Shown piece after piece: positions 1 to 5,297 of a stretch of DNA of 5,297 nt (its first letter is position 1; each line of letters opens with the position of its first letter). This DNA is from Gemmatimonadota bacterium (GTDB lineage Bacteria; Gemmatimonadota; Gemmatimonadetes; Longimicrobiales; Gaopeijiaceae). Location: NCBI GenBank assembly GCA_030618065.1, contig JAUXEE010000177.1, forward strand, positions 1 to 5,297. The letters are read 5' to 3'. The notes under the pieces were generated by a model that was given only the letters and a program-made list of their open reading frames with translations, made no database searches and was not told where the DNA came from. A program made the translations under genes and the position numbers.

Positions 1-684
1 AACCACCGGGTAGTCAGGATCCGAGAACTTGGTTTTCTCGAGCTTATCCCGCAATCCCTCCCTTGCAGGATCCATGAGGGGAGAGTGGAATGCCCCTGAC
101 ACCGAAAGGGCGACAACCCTCTTCGCACCGGCATCTTTGGCCAGGGTCATGGCTATTTCGACGCCTTCTACTTCGCCACTGATGACGACCTGACCTCGGG
201 CATTGAAGTTCGCCGGCACACAGATCTTCCCCTCATCCTGCACCGCTCGGCATACCTCCTCCACACTCTCGTCATCCATCCCCAAGATCGCGGCCATGGT
301 CCCTGGACGCTCCACACCCGATTCAAACATGAGCTCCCCACGTACCCGGACCGCCCCGAGAGCCTCCGGGAAGGAGAGAGTACCGGCTGCCACGTGGGCC
401 GAAAACTCACCTAGCGAATGCCCGGCCGCCATGGACACCGGCCCCAATTCCTCCCCCAAAACCCTGTGAACCGCAACGGAGTGCACCAGAAGAGCCGGTT
501 GGGCGTTCCTCGTGAGGGTCAGCTCGTCCTCCGGGCCCTCCCACGCTACCCGGGAGAGATGAAAGCCCAGGACGTCATCGGCTTCCTCGAAGATCTCGGC
601 GGCCTGGGAAAAGGGCAGTGAGAGATCTCGGCCCATGCCCACGAACTGGGACCCTTGTCCAGGGAAGAGAAGAGCTACGGACAT
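1..684 (-). CDS. fabD: Malonyl-CoA:ACP transacylase FabD (partial, C-terminus off the left edge)
   Basis: This cytosolic enzyme moves malonate from malonyl-CoA to the acyl carrier protein, supplying the extender unit for type II fatty acid synthesis. The frame runs without a stop from the ATG at 684 to base 1, giving residues 1-228. The family is usually about 310 residues, so roughly 80 C-terminal residues lie outside the window. Visible landmarks are the N-terminal LFPGQGSQ loop (Gln10), the nucleophile elbow GHSLGE with Ser90, Arg115 in RVRGELM where the family binds the malonate carboxylate, the PANFNARGQVVISGE segment at 158-171, and the catalytic His200 in GAFHSPLM. The start is placed by the family N-terminus (MSVALLFPGQGSQ). 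It begins 19 bases after the fabH stop, so the two are very likely co-transcribed. No Shine-Dalgarno sequence is visible before the ATG; the upstream bases are pyrimidine-rich. Confidence 0.97.
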   Translation of the reverse strand, partial: MSVALLFPGQGSQFVGMGRDLSLPFSQAAEIFEEADDVLGFHLSRVAWEGPEDELTLTRNAQPALLVHSVAVHRVLGEELGPVSMAAGHSLGEFSAHVAAGTLSFPEALGAVRVRGELMFESGVERPGTMAAILGMDDESVEEVCRAVQDEGKICVPANFNARGQVVISGEVEGVEIAMTLAKDAGAKRVVALSVSGAFHSPLMDPAREGLRDKLEKTKFSDPDYPVV

Positions 685-703
685 GATTCGGCAGAGGAGT
701 AGG

Positions 704-1699
704 TCAAAGACGAATGGTCATGCCGGACCAGGTGAACCCTGCACCGAACGCCACCAAAAGGATCAAAGAGCCGGGCCCCACCAGGCCCTCCTCCTGGGCC
801 TCATCCAGGGCCACGGGGATGGCCGCGGAGCTCATGTTCCCATATCGGTCCACATTGACGTAGACCTTCTCCATGGGGATCCCGGTATATTTCGCGGTGG
901 CATTGATGATGCGCATGTTGGCCTGATGTGGGATCAGGAGGTCGATATCATCTCCCGTGAGGCCCGCCTGTTGGAGAGCCTGGTCCGCAGCGTCGGCCAT
1001 GGACCGGACGGCGTTCTTGAAGACCTCCCTCCCGGACATTTTCATGAGATGGTCCCTTTTTTCGAGGACCTCCGGTGACATGGGAATTACCGCTCCCCCG
1101 GCAGGCCTATAGAGGAGATTCCCCAACGTGCCATCGGATTTGTGGTGAGATGAGAGAATTCCCCTTTCCCCCGTGGCCCTACGAAGTACGGCAGCCCCCG
1201 CACCGTCACCGAACAGAATGCAGGTGGCCCGGTCCTCCCAGTTCACGATGGAGCTCATCTTCTCGGTGCCCACAACCAGAGCGATCTCTCCCCGGCCGGC
1301 CACCAGATATCCCTCGGCCATGGTGAGCCCGTAGAGCCACCCGGAACAGGCCGCGGCAAGATCGAAGGCCATGGCGTTTCCAGCCCCCAGGAGTGCTTGG
1401 AGGTCACAGGCCGTGGAGGGCAGCCAACGATCGGGCGTGGCTGTAGCGAGAATGAGGATGTCGATTTCTCCCGGCTCCACCCCTGCCTTCGCCATGGCCG
1501 CTCTTGCGGCCCTCTCCGCCATGTCGGCCGCACCCTCGTCATCCCGGGCGATCCTTCGCTCCCGGATTCCGGTGCGGTCCCGAATCCACTGGTCGGACGT
1601 CTCCACCATCTTCTCCAGGTCCTCGTTCGTGAGAACCCGCTCCGGCAGATACCGACCCGTACCGGCGATCTCCACCAGGGGTTTGGGGTGTTTGACCAT
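704..1699 (-). CDS. fabH: Beta-ketoacyl-ACP synthase III FabH
   Basis: FabH condenses an acyl-CoA primer, usually acetyl-CoA, with malonyl-ACP to start fatty acid chains. The product has 331 residues, a little longer than the common 317-330. The thiolase-fold catalytic triad is complete: Cys118 in DLAAACSGW, His258 in IPHQAN and Asn288 in YGNMSSA. Also present are the WIRDRTGIRERR segment (Trp38 onward) that contacts CoA in the family, the LFGDGAGAAVL stretch and the C-terminal LLVAFGAGFTWSG. The ATG at 1699 follows a good purine-rich ribosome site and lies 8 bases after the plsX stop. An N-terminal extension of about six residues before VEIAGTGRYLP is normal for some lineages. Primer preference, straight or branched, cannot be read reliably from the sequence. 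The neighbours plsX and fabD place it in the fatty acid/phospholipid operon. Confidence 0.97.
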   Translation of the reverse strand: MVKHPKPLVEIAGTGRYLPERVLTNEDLEKMVETSDQWIRDRTGIRERRIARDDEGAADMAERAARAAMAKAGVEPGEIDILILATATPDRWLPSTACDLQALLGAGNAMAFDLAAACSGWLYGLTMAEGYLVAGRGEIALVVGTEKMSSIVNWEDRATCILFGDGAGAAVLRRATGERGILSSHHKSDGTLGNLLYRPAGGAVIPMSPEVLEKRDHLMKMSGREVFKNAVRSMADAADQALQQAGLTGDDIDLLIPHQANMRIINATAKYTGIPMEKVYVNVDRYGNMSSAAIPVALDEAQEEGLVGPGSLILLVAFGAGFTWSGMTIRL

Positions 1700-1707
1700 T
1701 CCTCTTC
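1700..1707 (-). promoter_or_regulatory. Ribosome binding site of fabH in the plsX-fabH gap
   Basis: The whole 8-base gap between the plsX stop and the fabH ATG is purine (GAAGAGGA). Together with the last base of the TAG codon it forms AGGAAGAGGA just ahead of the start. It is one of the clearer Shine-Dalgarno sequences in this operon and supports the ATG at 1699. Confidence 0.7.
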
Positions 1708-2694
1708 CTAGTTTCCGGTCCCTTTGGCCAATTCGCCGGCCATATGGGACACCATTGACGATTCGACGGCCCGTGCGGCCACCTCGAGGGCGTTACAGAT
1801 CGCCTTCGGAGATGAGGACCCATGCATGATGATGGAGACTCCATCGACTCCCAGGAGAGGAGCGCCTCCATACTCTTCATAGTCGAGAAAGCGGAAGATC
1901 TCGTTGAGGTCCAACTCAACGGCGGGGTGGACTTCCATTTCTTTTCTCAGAAGGCCGATGATGAACTCCGCCACCGACTCGTAGAACTTCAAAATGAGGT
2001 TCCCGTCGAACCCGTCACAAACCAGAACGTCACACCCCCCCCGGACGATCTCCCTGCCCTCGATGTTCCCGATGAAATGGAGGTCCGAGCTTTCCAGGAG
2101 CTTGTAGGACTCAACGGCCAGCTCGTTCCCCTTCTCCGCCTCCTCGCCGATGTTCAGAAGCCCCACACGGGGGCTCTCCACCCCCAGAAGGTCCTGGGCA
2201 TAGACATGCCCCAGATGGGCGAACTGCAGGAGGTGTTGGGGTTTGCAGTCGACATTCGCCCCGGCGTCCAGGAGGATCGCGGGCCGATGGGAGGTGGGCA
2301 GAACCGCGCCGATGGCGGGGCGGCCCACCCCGGGAAGAGGCCGAAGAAAGAAGAGGGAGGAGGCCAGGATCGCCCCCGTGGATCCAGCGCTCACGAAAGC
2401 GTCGGCCTTCCCCTCTTTTTGGAGCTTCACACCCACCACGATGGAGGAGTCGGGTTTCCTTCGAACGGCAGCCGCAGGTCCTTCTCCGGAGGCGATGCGG
2501 TCCGGAGCATGAACGACGGAGATACGATCCTGGGGAAAACCCGTATGGTGGGATAGCTCGGCGCCAATCCGCTCCTGATCGCCGACCAGAAGGATCTCCC
2601 AGTCTCTCTCGAAGCGCCTCAGGGCCGCGACGGCCCCCTCGATCTCAGTGGAAGGGGCAGAATCGGTCCCCATGGCATCAAGGGCGATGCGCAC
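1708..2694 (-). CDS. plsX: Phosphate acyltransferase PlsX
   Basis: PlsX makes acyl-phosphate from acyl-ACP and inorganic phosphate. Acyl-phosphate is then used by the membrane protein PlsY to acylate glycerol-3-phosphate, the first step of phospholipid synthesis. PlsX is a peripheral membrane protein. The 328-residue length is usual. Recognisable blocks are the N-terminal MRIALDAMG, AFVSAGSTGAIL near 99-110, RPAIGAVLP, LLDAGANVDCKPQHLLQFA at 141-159, PRVGLLNIGEEAEKGNE at 175-191, FIGNIEGREI, VLVCDGFDGN and the C-terminal DYEEYGGAPLLGVDG and HGSSSPKAI. The start codon is GTG at 2694, chosen because the family begins exactly at MRIALDAMG; it lies 14 bases after the rpmF stop with only a weak GGGG ribosome site. 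The usual AMGGD motif reads AMGTD here. An 8-G run encodes Arg218-Gly219-Gly220. Confidence 0.97.
   Translation of the reverse strand: MRIALDAMGTDSAPSTEIEGAVAALRRFERDWEILLVGDQERIGAELSHHTGFPQDRISVVHAPDRIASGEGPAAAVRRKPDSSIVVGVKLQKEGKADAFVSAGSTGAILASSLFFLRPLPGVGRPAIGAVLPTSHRPAILLDAGANVDCKPQHLLQFAHLGHVYAQDLLGVESPRVGLLNIGEEAEKGNELAVESYKLLESSDLHFIGNIEGREIVRGGCDVLVCDGFDGNLILKFYESVAEFIIGLLRKEMEVHPAVELDLNEIFRFLDYEEYGGAPLLGVDGVSIIMHGSSSPKAICNALEVAARAVESSMVSHMAGELAKGTGN
2035..2042 (-). repeat. Homopolymer G8 tract (C8 on the plus strand) inside plsX
   Basis: Eight consecutive G residues on the coding strand span the codons CGG GGG GGG of plsX (Arg218 to Gly220). The reading frame is intact on both sides. 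It is the longest single-base run I noticed in the window; a G7 run occurs at 4549-4555 in the CBS gene. Confidence 0.9.
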
Positions 2695-2708
2695 GGGATC
2701 AGCCCCGA

Positions 2709-2891
2709 TCAGTCCAGCTCAACCTCGAGAACCGCCTCATCCCGGTAAAACCCGCAGGTCGGGCAAACCCGGTGAGGCAGCTTTGGATCCCCACAGCGAG
2801 GGCAAGCCTGCGTGGAGACATCCTCGGCCTTGAAATGAGTCCTGCGCTTCCGCTTCCGCTGTTTGGAAGTCCTTCTTTTGGGTACTGCCAT
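2709..2891 (-). CDS. rpmF: Large ribosomal subunit protein bL32
   Basis: This is a structural protein of the 50S subunit. The product is 60 residues, the normal length. It begins MAVPKRRTSKQRKRKRRTH, the usual basic N-terminal tail that binds 23S rRNA. It carries a zinc-ribbon pattern with four cysteines at 30, 33, 43 and 46 (CPRCG and CPTCG), so it is the zinc-binding form of L32 and not the cysteine-free paralogue some bacteria use when zinc is scarce. The ATG at 2891 comes only 3 bases after the yceD stop, which suggests translational coupling. Any ribosome site lies inside the end of yceD (GCGAGAG). The gene is followed after 14 bases by plsX, the common rpmF-plsX pairing. Confidence 0.98.
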   Translation of the reverse strand: MAVPKRRTSKQRKRKRRTHFKAEDVSTQACPRCGDPKLPHRVCPTCGFYRDEAVLEVELD

Positions 2892-2894
2892 GAT

Positions 2895-3413
2895 CTACTC
2901 TCGCTTTTCGTTCAGCGCTCTGAGGGCATCCCATCGGGGATCGGACTCCTCTTGCGAGCACTCGCAGCGGTCCTCGTTCAGGTTGATCCCGCACAGGGGA
3001 CAGAGTCCCTTACAGTCCGGCTTACACAGAGCTAGGAGCGACTGGGAAAGCATCAGCTCTTCCCGGACCGCTTCGACCAGATCCAGCCCCCCAACACCCT
3101 CGGGAAGGGGACGAACGCTCCCAACATCCGTCCCCGCAGACTCATCCACAGGGGCGAAGAAGAGGTCCAACTCCTCCTCCACCCTCACGCTCACCGGCTC
3201 CAAACACCGGCGGCATTTCTGGGCCAGGAGTCCCTGGAGGATGAGCCGGGCAAGGACCTCTCCACTCGGAACCCATTGCACCCGGCCGGAAACAGAAAGA
3301 GGGGCTAAGAACCGAAGCTCCGTCCCCTCCCAGCTCGGATCGTCCGCCGGGATCTCCGCCCGGACCTCTAGGCGCCCCTCTCGCTCCAGGCGACCCAGGG
3401 GGATCGTTAGCAT
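2895..3413 (-). CDS. yceD: DUF177 / YceD family protein
   Basis: This family almost always sits just upstream of rpmF. In E. coli the homologue is linked to normal 23S rRNA accumulation, and its exact biochemical role is unsettled. The product has 172 residues, normal for the family. Two cysteine clusters stand out: CRRC at 67-70 (KCRRCLEPVSV) and a C-terminal set at 130, 134, 138, 141, 150 and 152 in the block CKPDCKGLCPLCGINLN followed by CEC. These are family hallmarks and look like a metal site. The central region is acidic (EEELDLFFAP, then DLVEAVREEL). The frame stays open far upstream through ndk, but the family N-terminus MLTIPLGRLEREG fixes the start at the ATG at 3413. No Shine-Dalgarno sequence precedes it; a possible promoter ends 8 bases away. 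Confidence 0.93.
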   Translation of the reverse strand: MLTIPLGRLEREGRLEVRAEIPADDPSWEGTELRFLAPLSVSGRVQWVPSGEVLARLILQGLLAQKCRRCLEPVSVRVEEELDLFFAPVDESAGTDVGSVRPLPEGVGGLDLVEAVREELMLSQSLLALCKPDCKGLCPLCGINLNEDRCECSQEESDPRWDALRALNEKRE

Positions 3414-3451
3414 AGCTGAGAAAGGTAGCCGAAATCGAGGGCATCTGTCAA
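3414..3451 (-). promoter_or_regulatory. Candidate sigma-70 promoter for yceD-rpmF-plsX-fabH-fabD, possibly leaderless
   Basis: In the 49-base gap between ndk and yceD, the minus strand has a perfect -35 box TTGACA (3451 to 3446), an 18-base spacer and a weak -10 box TACCTT (3427 to 3422; it keeps the T-A and final T of TATAAT). Eight bases separate the -10 box from the yceD ATG at 3413. A normal start distance would put the first transcribed base within about two bases of the ATG. The lack of a Shine-Dalgarno sequence fits this. The -10 match is poor, and one exact -35 hexamer can arise by chance, so this remains a candidate. Confidence 0.42.
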
Positions 3452-3462
3452 CGCGAAAAACG

Positions 3463-3888
3463 CTACCCGGACAGCTCCAAAACCTCCTGATCGGAGAAGA
3501 AAAAGGCGATCTCTCGAGCGGCGTTCTCGTCAGAATCCGAGCCGTGGATGGCATTCCGCTCCTTGTTCTCCGCGTAAAGGGCTCGGATGGTCCCGGGAGC
3601 CGCCTCCACCGGGTCGGTCGCACCGATGGTCTCCCGGAGACGGGGTATGGCTCCCTCGGCCTCCAGTACCACGGGAAGACAGGGACCAGATGTCATGAAG
3701 GCCAGGAGAGAATCGAAGAATGGGCGTTCCCGATGAACCTCGTAAAAACGGCCTGCCTGGAGCTGGGTCAGGCGAGTCATCTTCATGGCCTTGATGGTGA
3801 ACCCAGCCTTTTCCAGATGAGCCAGGATCTTCCCGGCTTTGCCCGAACCCACGGCGTCGGGCTTCACGATTGCTAGGGTGCGGTTCAT
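3463..3888 (-). CDS. ndk: Nucleoside diphosphate kinase
   Basis: Ndk transfers the gamma phosphate of an NTP, usually ATP, to any NDP through a phosphohistidine, balancing NTP and dNTP pools in the cytosol. The 141-residue product is standard. Visible landmarks are TLAIVKPDAV (Lys9), MTSGPCLPVVLE at 65-76, GATDP at 89-93, PGTIRALYA at 98-106 and the active site RNAIHGSDS with His115. The nucleotide-contact Arg and Asn residues (Arg85, Arg102, Asn112) are in their usual places relative to that histidine. The frame could be extended to a TTG at 3942, but the added 18 residues do not look like the family. The ATG at 3888 follows a strong purine tract and gives the normal N-terminus. It lies 72 bases downstream of the CBS gene and 49 bases upstream of yceD. 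In some bacteria Ndk acts with succinyl-CoA synthetase, whose alpha-subunit gene is nearby. Confidence 0.97.
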   Translation of the reverse strand: MNRTLAIVKPDAVGSGKAGKILAHLEKAGFTIKAMKMTRLTQLQAGRFYEVHRERPFFDSLLAFMTSGPCLPVVLEAEGAIPRLRETIGATDPVEAAPGTIRALYAENKERNAIHGSDSDENAAREIAFFFSDQEVLELSG

Positions 3889-3907
3889 CTCCCCTTCTCT
3901 CTCCTCC
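3889..3907 (-). promoter_or_regulatory. Ribosome binding region deciding the ndk start
   Basis: The 19 bases before the ATG at 3888 are all purine on the coding strand, with GGAGGAG at the far end and AAGGGGAG next to the start. This is the strongest Shine-Dalgarno context in the window and supports the ATG at 3888 over the upstream in-frame TTG at 3942. Confidence 0.7.
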
Positions 3908-3913
3908 GGATTG

Positions 3914-3941
3914 TGGGTGTCGGCCCTGGCCAGGTTACCCA
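3914..3941 (-). repeat. Nested inverted repeat in the gap upstream of ndk
   Basis: A perfect 10-base palindrome CCTGGCCAGG (3925-3934) is flanked by a 5-base inverted pair, TGGGT and ACCCA (3914-3918 and 3937-3941 on the plus strand). The outer arms are unevenly spaced from the core, 6 and 2 bases. It lies in the longest gap of the window, between the CBS gene and ndk. It has no T-run after it, so it is not a classic terminator. It could be an operator or a weak hairpin, or chance in GC-rich DNA. Confidence 0.3.
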
Positions 3942-3960
3942 ACGGGAGGCCCTCGAGCGC

Positions 3961-4842
3961 CTACGCTTGGGGATCGTAAAGAAGTTGGAGGGCTGTCTCC
4001 GCCGTCAAAAACCCCACCAATTCCCCTCCCCGGACCACGGGCACCTGGCTTACCCCCTTGTTCACCATGAGGTTCGCCGCTTCCACCAGGCTCTGATCTT
4101 CAGAGATGCACATGACCGAGCGTGTCATGATCTCCCGGGCCATGATGTTTCCCATCTCCTTCATCCCCCCGGCACCGGTCAACCGCTCTGGAACCAGGTA
4201 GCGGATGGCCTCTCTGGAGGTGATGAGCCCCAGGAAATCGAGCTTCTCCCCTACCACCGGAACAGCCCGAATTCCCTGCCGAACCATAAGGCCCACGACC
4301 TCTGACAAAGGTGTGTCCGGATACACCCGGTACTTCAGGGGGGTCAGGCCGTCAGCCACCAGGAGCTGATCCTGTACCTCCAGGTTCATGAATTCCGAGA
4401 AGGAGACGATTTCCCGGGTGGTGGCAGCGTCCCGTAAACGGGCCGCATTCTCCTTATCCCTCAAGAAGCGGGACAGAGCCGGAATGGCTTGGATCTTTAG
4501 GGGGGAAACCCTCCGGGGAGTGAGGAGAAGAAGGAGGATCGAGGCTGTCCCCCCCTCTCCCTGGTCTCCCATGTCGAATGGTGCCCGGGCGGACCCCAGG
4601 CACCCCACAAGCTTCTCCACCTCGTTGGTCTCGGCGGCGAGGAGGACGACCCACTCGTTCACCCGGACGACCTCGCCCCTGGCTCCAGAAAGAAACTCCC
4701 CGGTCAGGCGAGTGCCCGCACCTTTCTCGAGAGTCCGCGAGGACTCGAGCTGGTGGCAAAGGAGGCCCACGGCCTCCTCCAGTGTCTCCGCATCCAGCGG
4801 GACCAGGATCCGAGCCGGGGAGACGATCTCGGAGAGTATCAT
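3961..4842 (-). CDS. PTS EIIA-like (PtsN-type) domain protein with two CBS domains, phospho-histidine missing
   Basis: The 293-residue protein has two parts. Residues about 2-155 resemble a type-2 PTS EIIA domain of the PtsN kind: the start ILSEIVSPARILVPLDAETLEEAV, then VEKLVGCLG (75-83), the strand ILLLLLTP (102-109) and LSRFLRDKENAARLRDA (123-139). In the family, the segment before VEKLV carries GVAIPHAR with the phosphorylated histidine; here it reads WVVLLAAE, with Ala69 where His is expected. Residues about 165-218 and 234-290 are paired CBS domains (YRVYPDTPLSEVVGLM with IRAVPVVGEKLDFLGLIT, and MTRSVMCISEDQSLVEAANLM with VSQVPVVRGGELVGFLT). Such pairs commonly bind AMP, ADP or ATP. No membrane segment or signal peptide is seen. 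The ATG at 4842 is the first start after an in-frame TAG just upstream, with GAAAGGGGA about 12 bases away. It starts 39 bases after sucD. The role is unknown; a nucleotide-responsive regulator is an inference. Confidence 0.88.
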   Translation of the reverse strand: MILSEIVSPARILVPLDAETLEEAVGLLCHQLESSRTLEKGAGTRLTGEFLSGARGEVVRVNEWVVLLAAETNEVEKLVGCLGSARAPFDMGDQGEGGTASILLLLLTPRRVSPLKIQAIPALSRFLRDKENAARLRDAATTREIVSFSEFMNLEVQDQLLVADGLTPLKYRVYPDTPLSEVVGLMVRQGIRAVPVVGEKLDFLGLITSREAIRYLVPERLTGAGGMKEMGNIMAREIMTRSVMCISEDQSLVEAANLMVNKGVSQVPVVRGGELVGFLTAETALQLLYDPQA

Positions 4843-4881
4843 CCCCTACTCGATTCCCCTTTCAGGTCAGGGAGGGACCGG

Positions 4882-5297
<416 letters not shown>

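Noticed and set aside
1371..1829. Plus-strand open frame of 152 codons opposite fabH and the end of plsX
   Set aside because: Low-complexity Arg/Pro/Ser composition and full overlap with two conserved genes indicate a shadow frame.
1822..2556. Plus-strand open frame of 244 codons opposite plsX
   Set aside because: It lies wholly inside plsX on the other strand, has no family motif and no ribosome site that I could see; it is a shadow of a conserved gene.
3452..3465. T5 run just after the ndk stop as a rho-independent terminator
   Set aside because: No stable GC-rich stem precedes it; only about three base pairs could form, so it is not a convincing terminator.
3414..3623. 70-residue N-terminal extension of YceD reading into ndk
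   Set aside because: The extension is the ndk sequence in another frame and is Arg/Pro/Ser-rich; the family starts at MLTIPLGRL.
2863..3876. Long plus-strand open frame of 337 codons opposite yceD and ndk
   Set aside because: It crosses two well-identified genes and their promoter gap, has a Ser/Arg/Gly-rich composition without any recognisable domain, and is expected from GC-rich codon use on the real strand.
3889..3942. Upstream TTG start for ndk, adding 18 residues
   Set aside because: The extra residues do not match the family, and the ATG at 3888 has a strong purine-rich ribosome site and gives the standard length.
4843..4881. Possible terminator or promoter between sucD and the CBS gene
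   Set aside because: Only a short TCCC/GGGA complementarity is present, and no -35/-10 pair was seen; the gap mainly holds the ribosome site.

Overview
The window is a compact stretch of bacterial chromosome in which every supported gene lies on the minus strand, so transcription runs from the right edge to the left. Read in that direction it holds: the 3' part of sucD (succinyl-CoA synthetase alpha subunit), a gene for a degenerate PTS EIIA-like domain fused to two CBS domains, ndk (nucleoside diphosphate kinase), a DUF177/YceD gene, rpmF (ribosomal protein L32), plsX, fabH, and the 5' part of fabD. All six complete genes have intact reading frames, and both edge genes are open to the window boundary. 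No RNA genes, mobile elements, CRISPR arrays or long repeats were seen, and no gap between genes exceeds 72 bases.

The layout falls into two modules. The right half (about 3460 to 5297) concerns energy and nucleotides: SucD makes NTP at the substrate level in the TCA cycle, Ndk passes the phosphate between NTPs, and a CBS-domain protein that may sense adenine nucleotides sits between them. The left half (1 to about 3450) is the widely conserved yceD-rpmF-plsX-fabH-fabD cluster, which joins a ribosome-related pair to the start of fatty acid and phospholipid synthesis. FabD loads malonate onto ACP, FabH makes the first condensation, and PlsX converts acyl-ACP to acyl-phosphate for glycerolipid synthesis. 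Within this module the gaps are 3, 14, 8 and 19 bases, consistent with one operon. The best promoter candidate lies in the 49-base gap between ndk and yceD. Its -10 box is only 8 bases from the yceD ATG and no Shine-Dalgarno sequence is visible, so the lipid operon may start with a leaderless mRNA.

The DNA is GC-rich (about 60 percent by eye), and long shadow ORFs on the opposite strand result from this. The proteins are typical of a free-living, GC-rich, probably Gram-negative bacterium. The sucD/ndk/yceD-rpmF-plsX-fabHD arrangement made me think of Gemmatimonadota or a related phylum, but that is a low-confidence guess from memory of gene order and not from any search.

This is largely ordinary core-genome sequence. 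I did not find a new defence, mobile or RNA system. The points most worth a second look are the EIIA-like domain without its phospho-accepting histidine, placed between sucD and ndk, and the possible leaderless promoter of the lipid operon.
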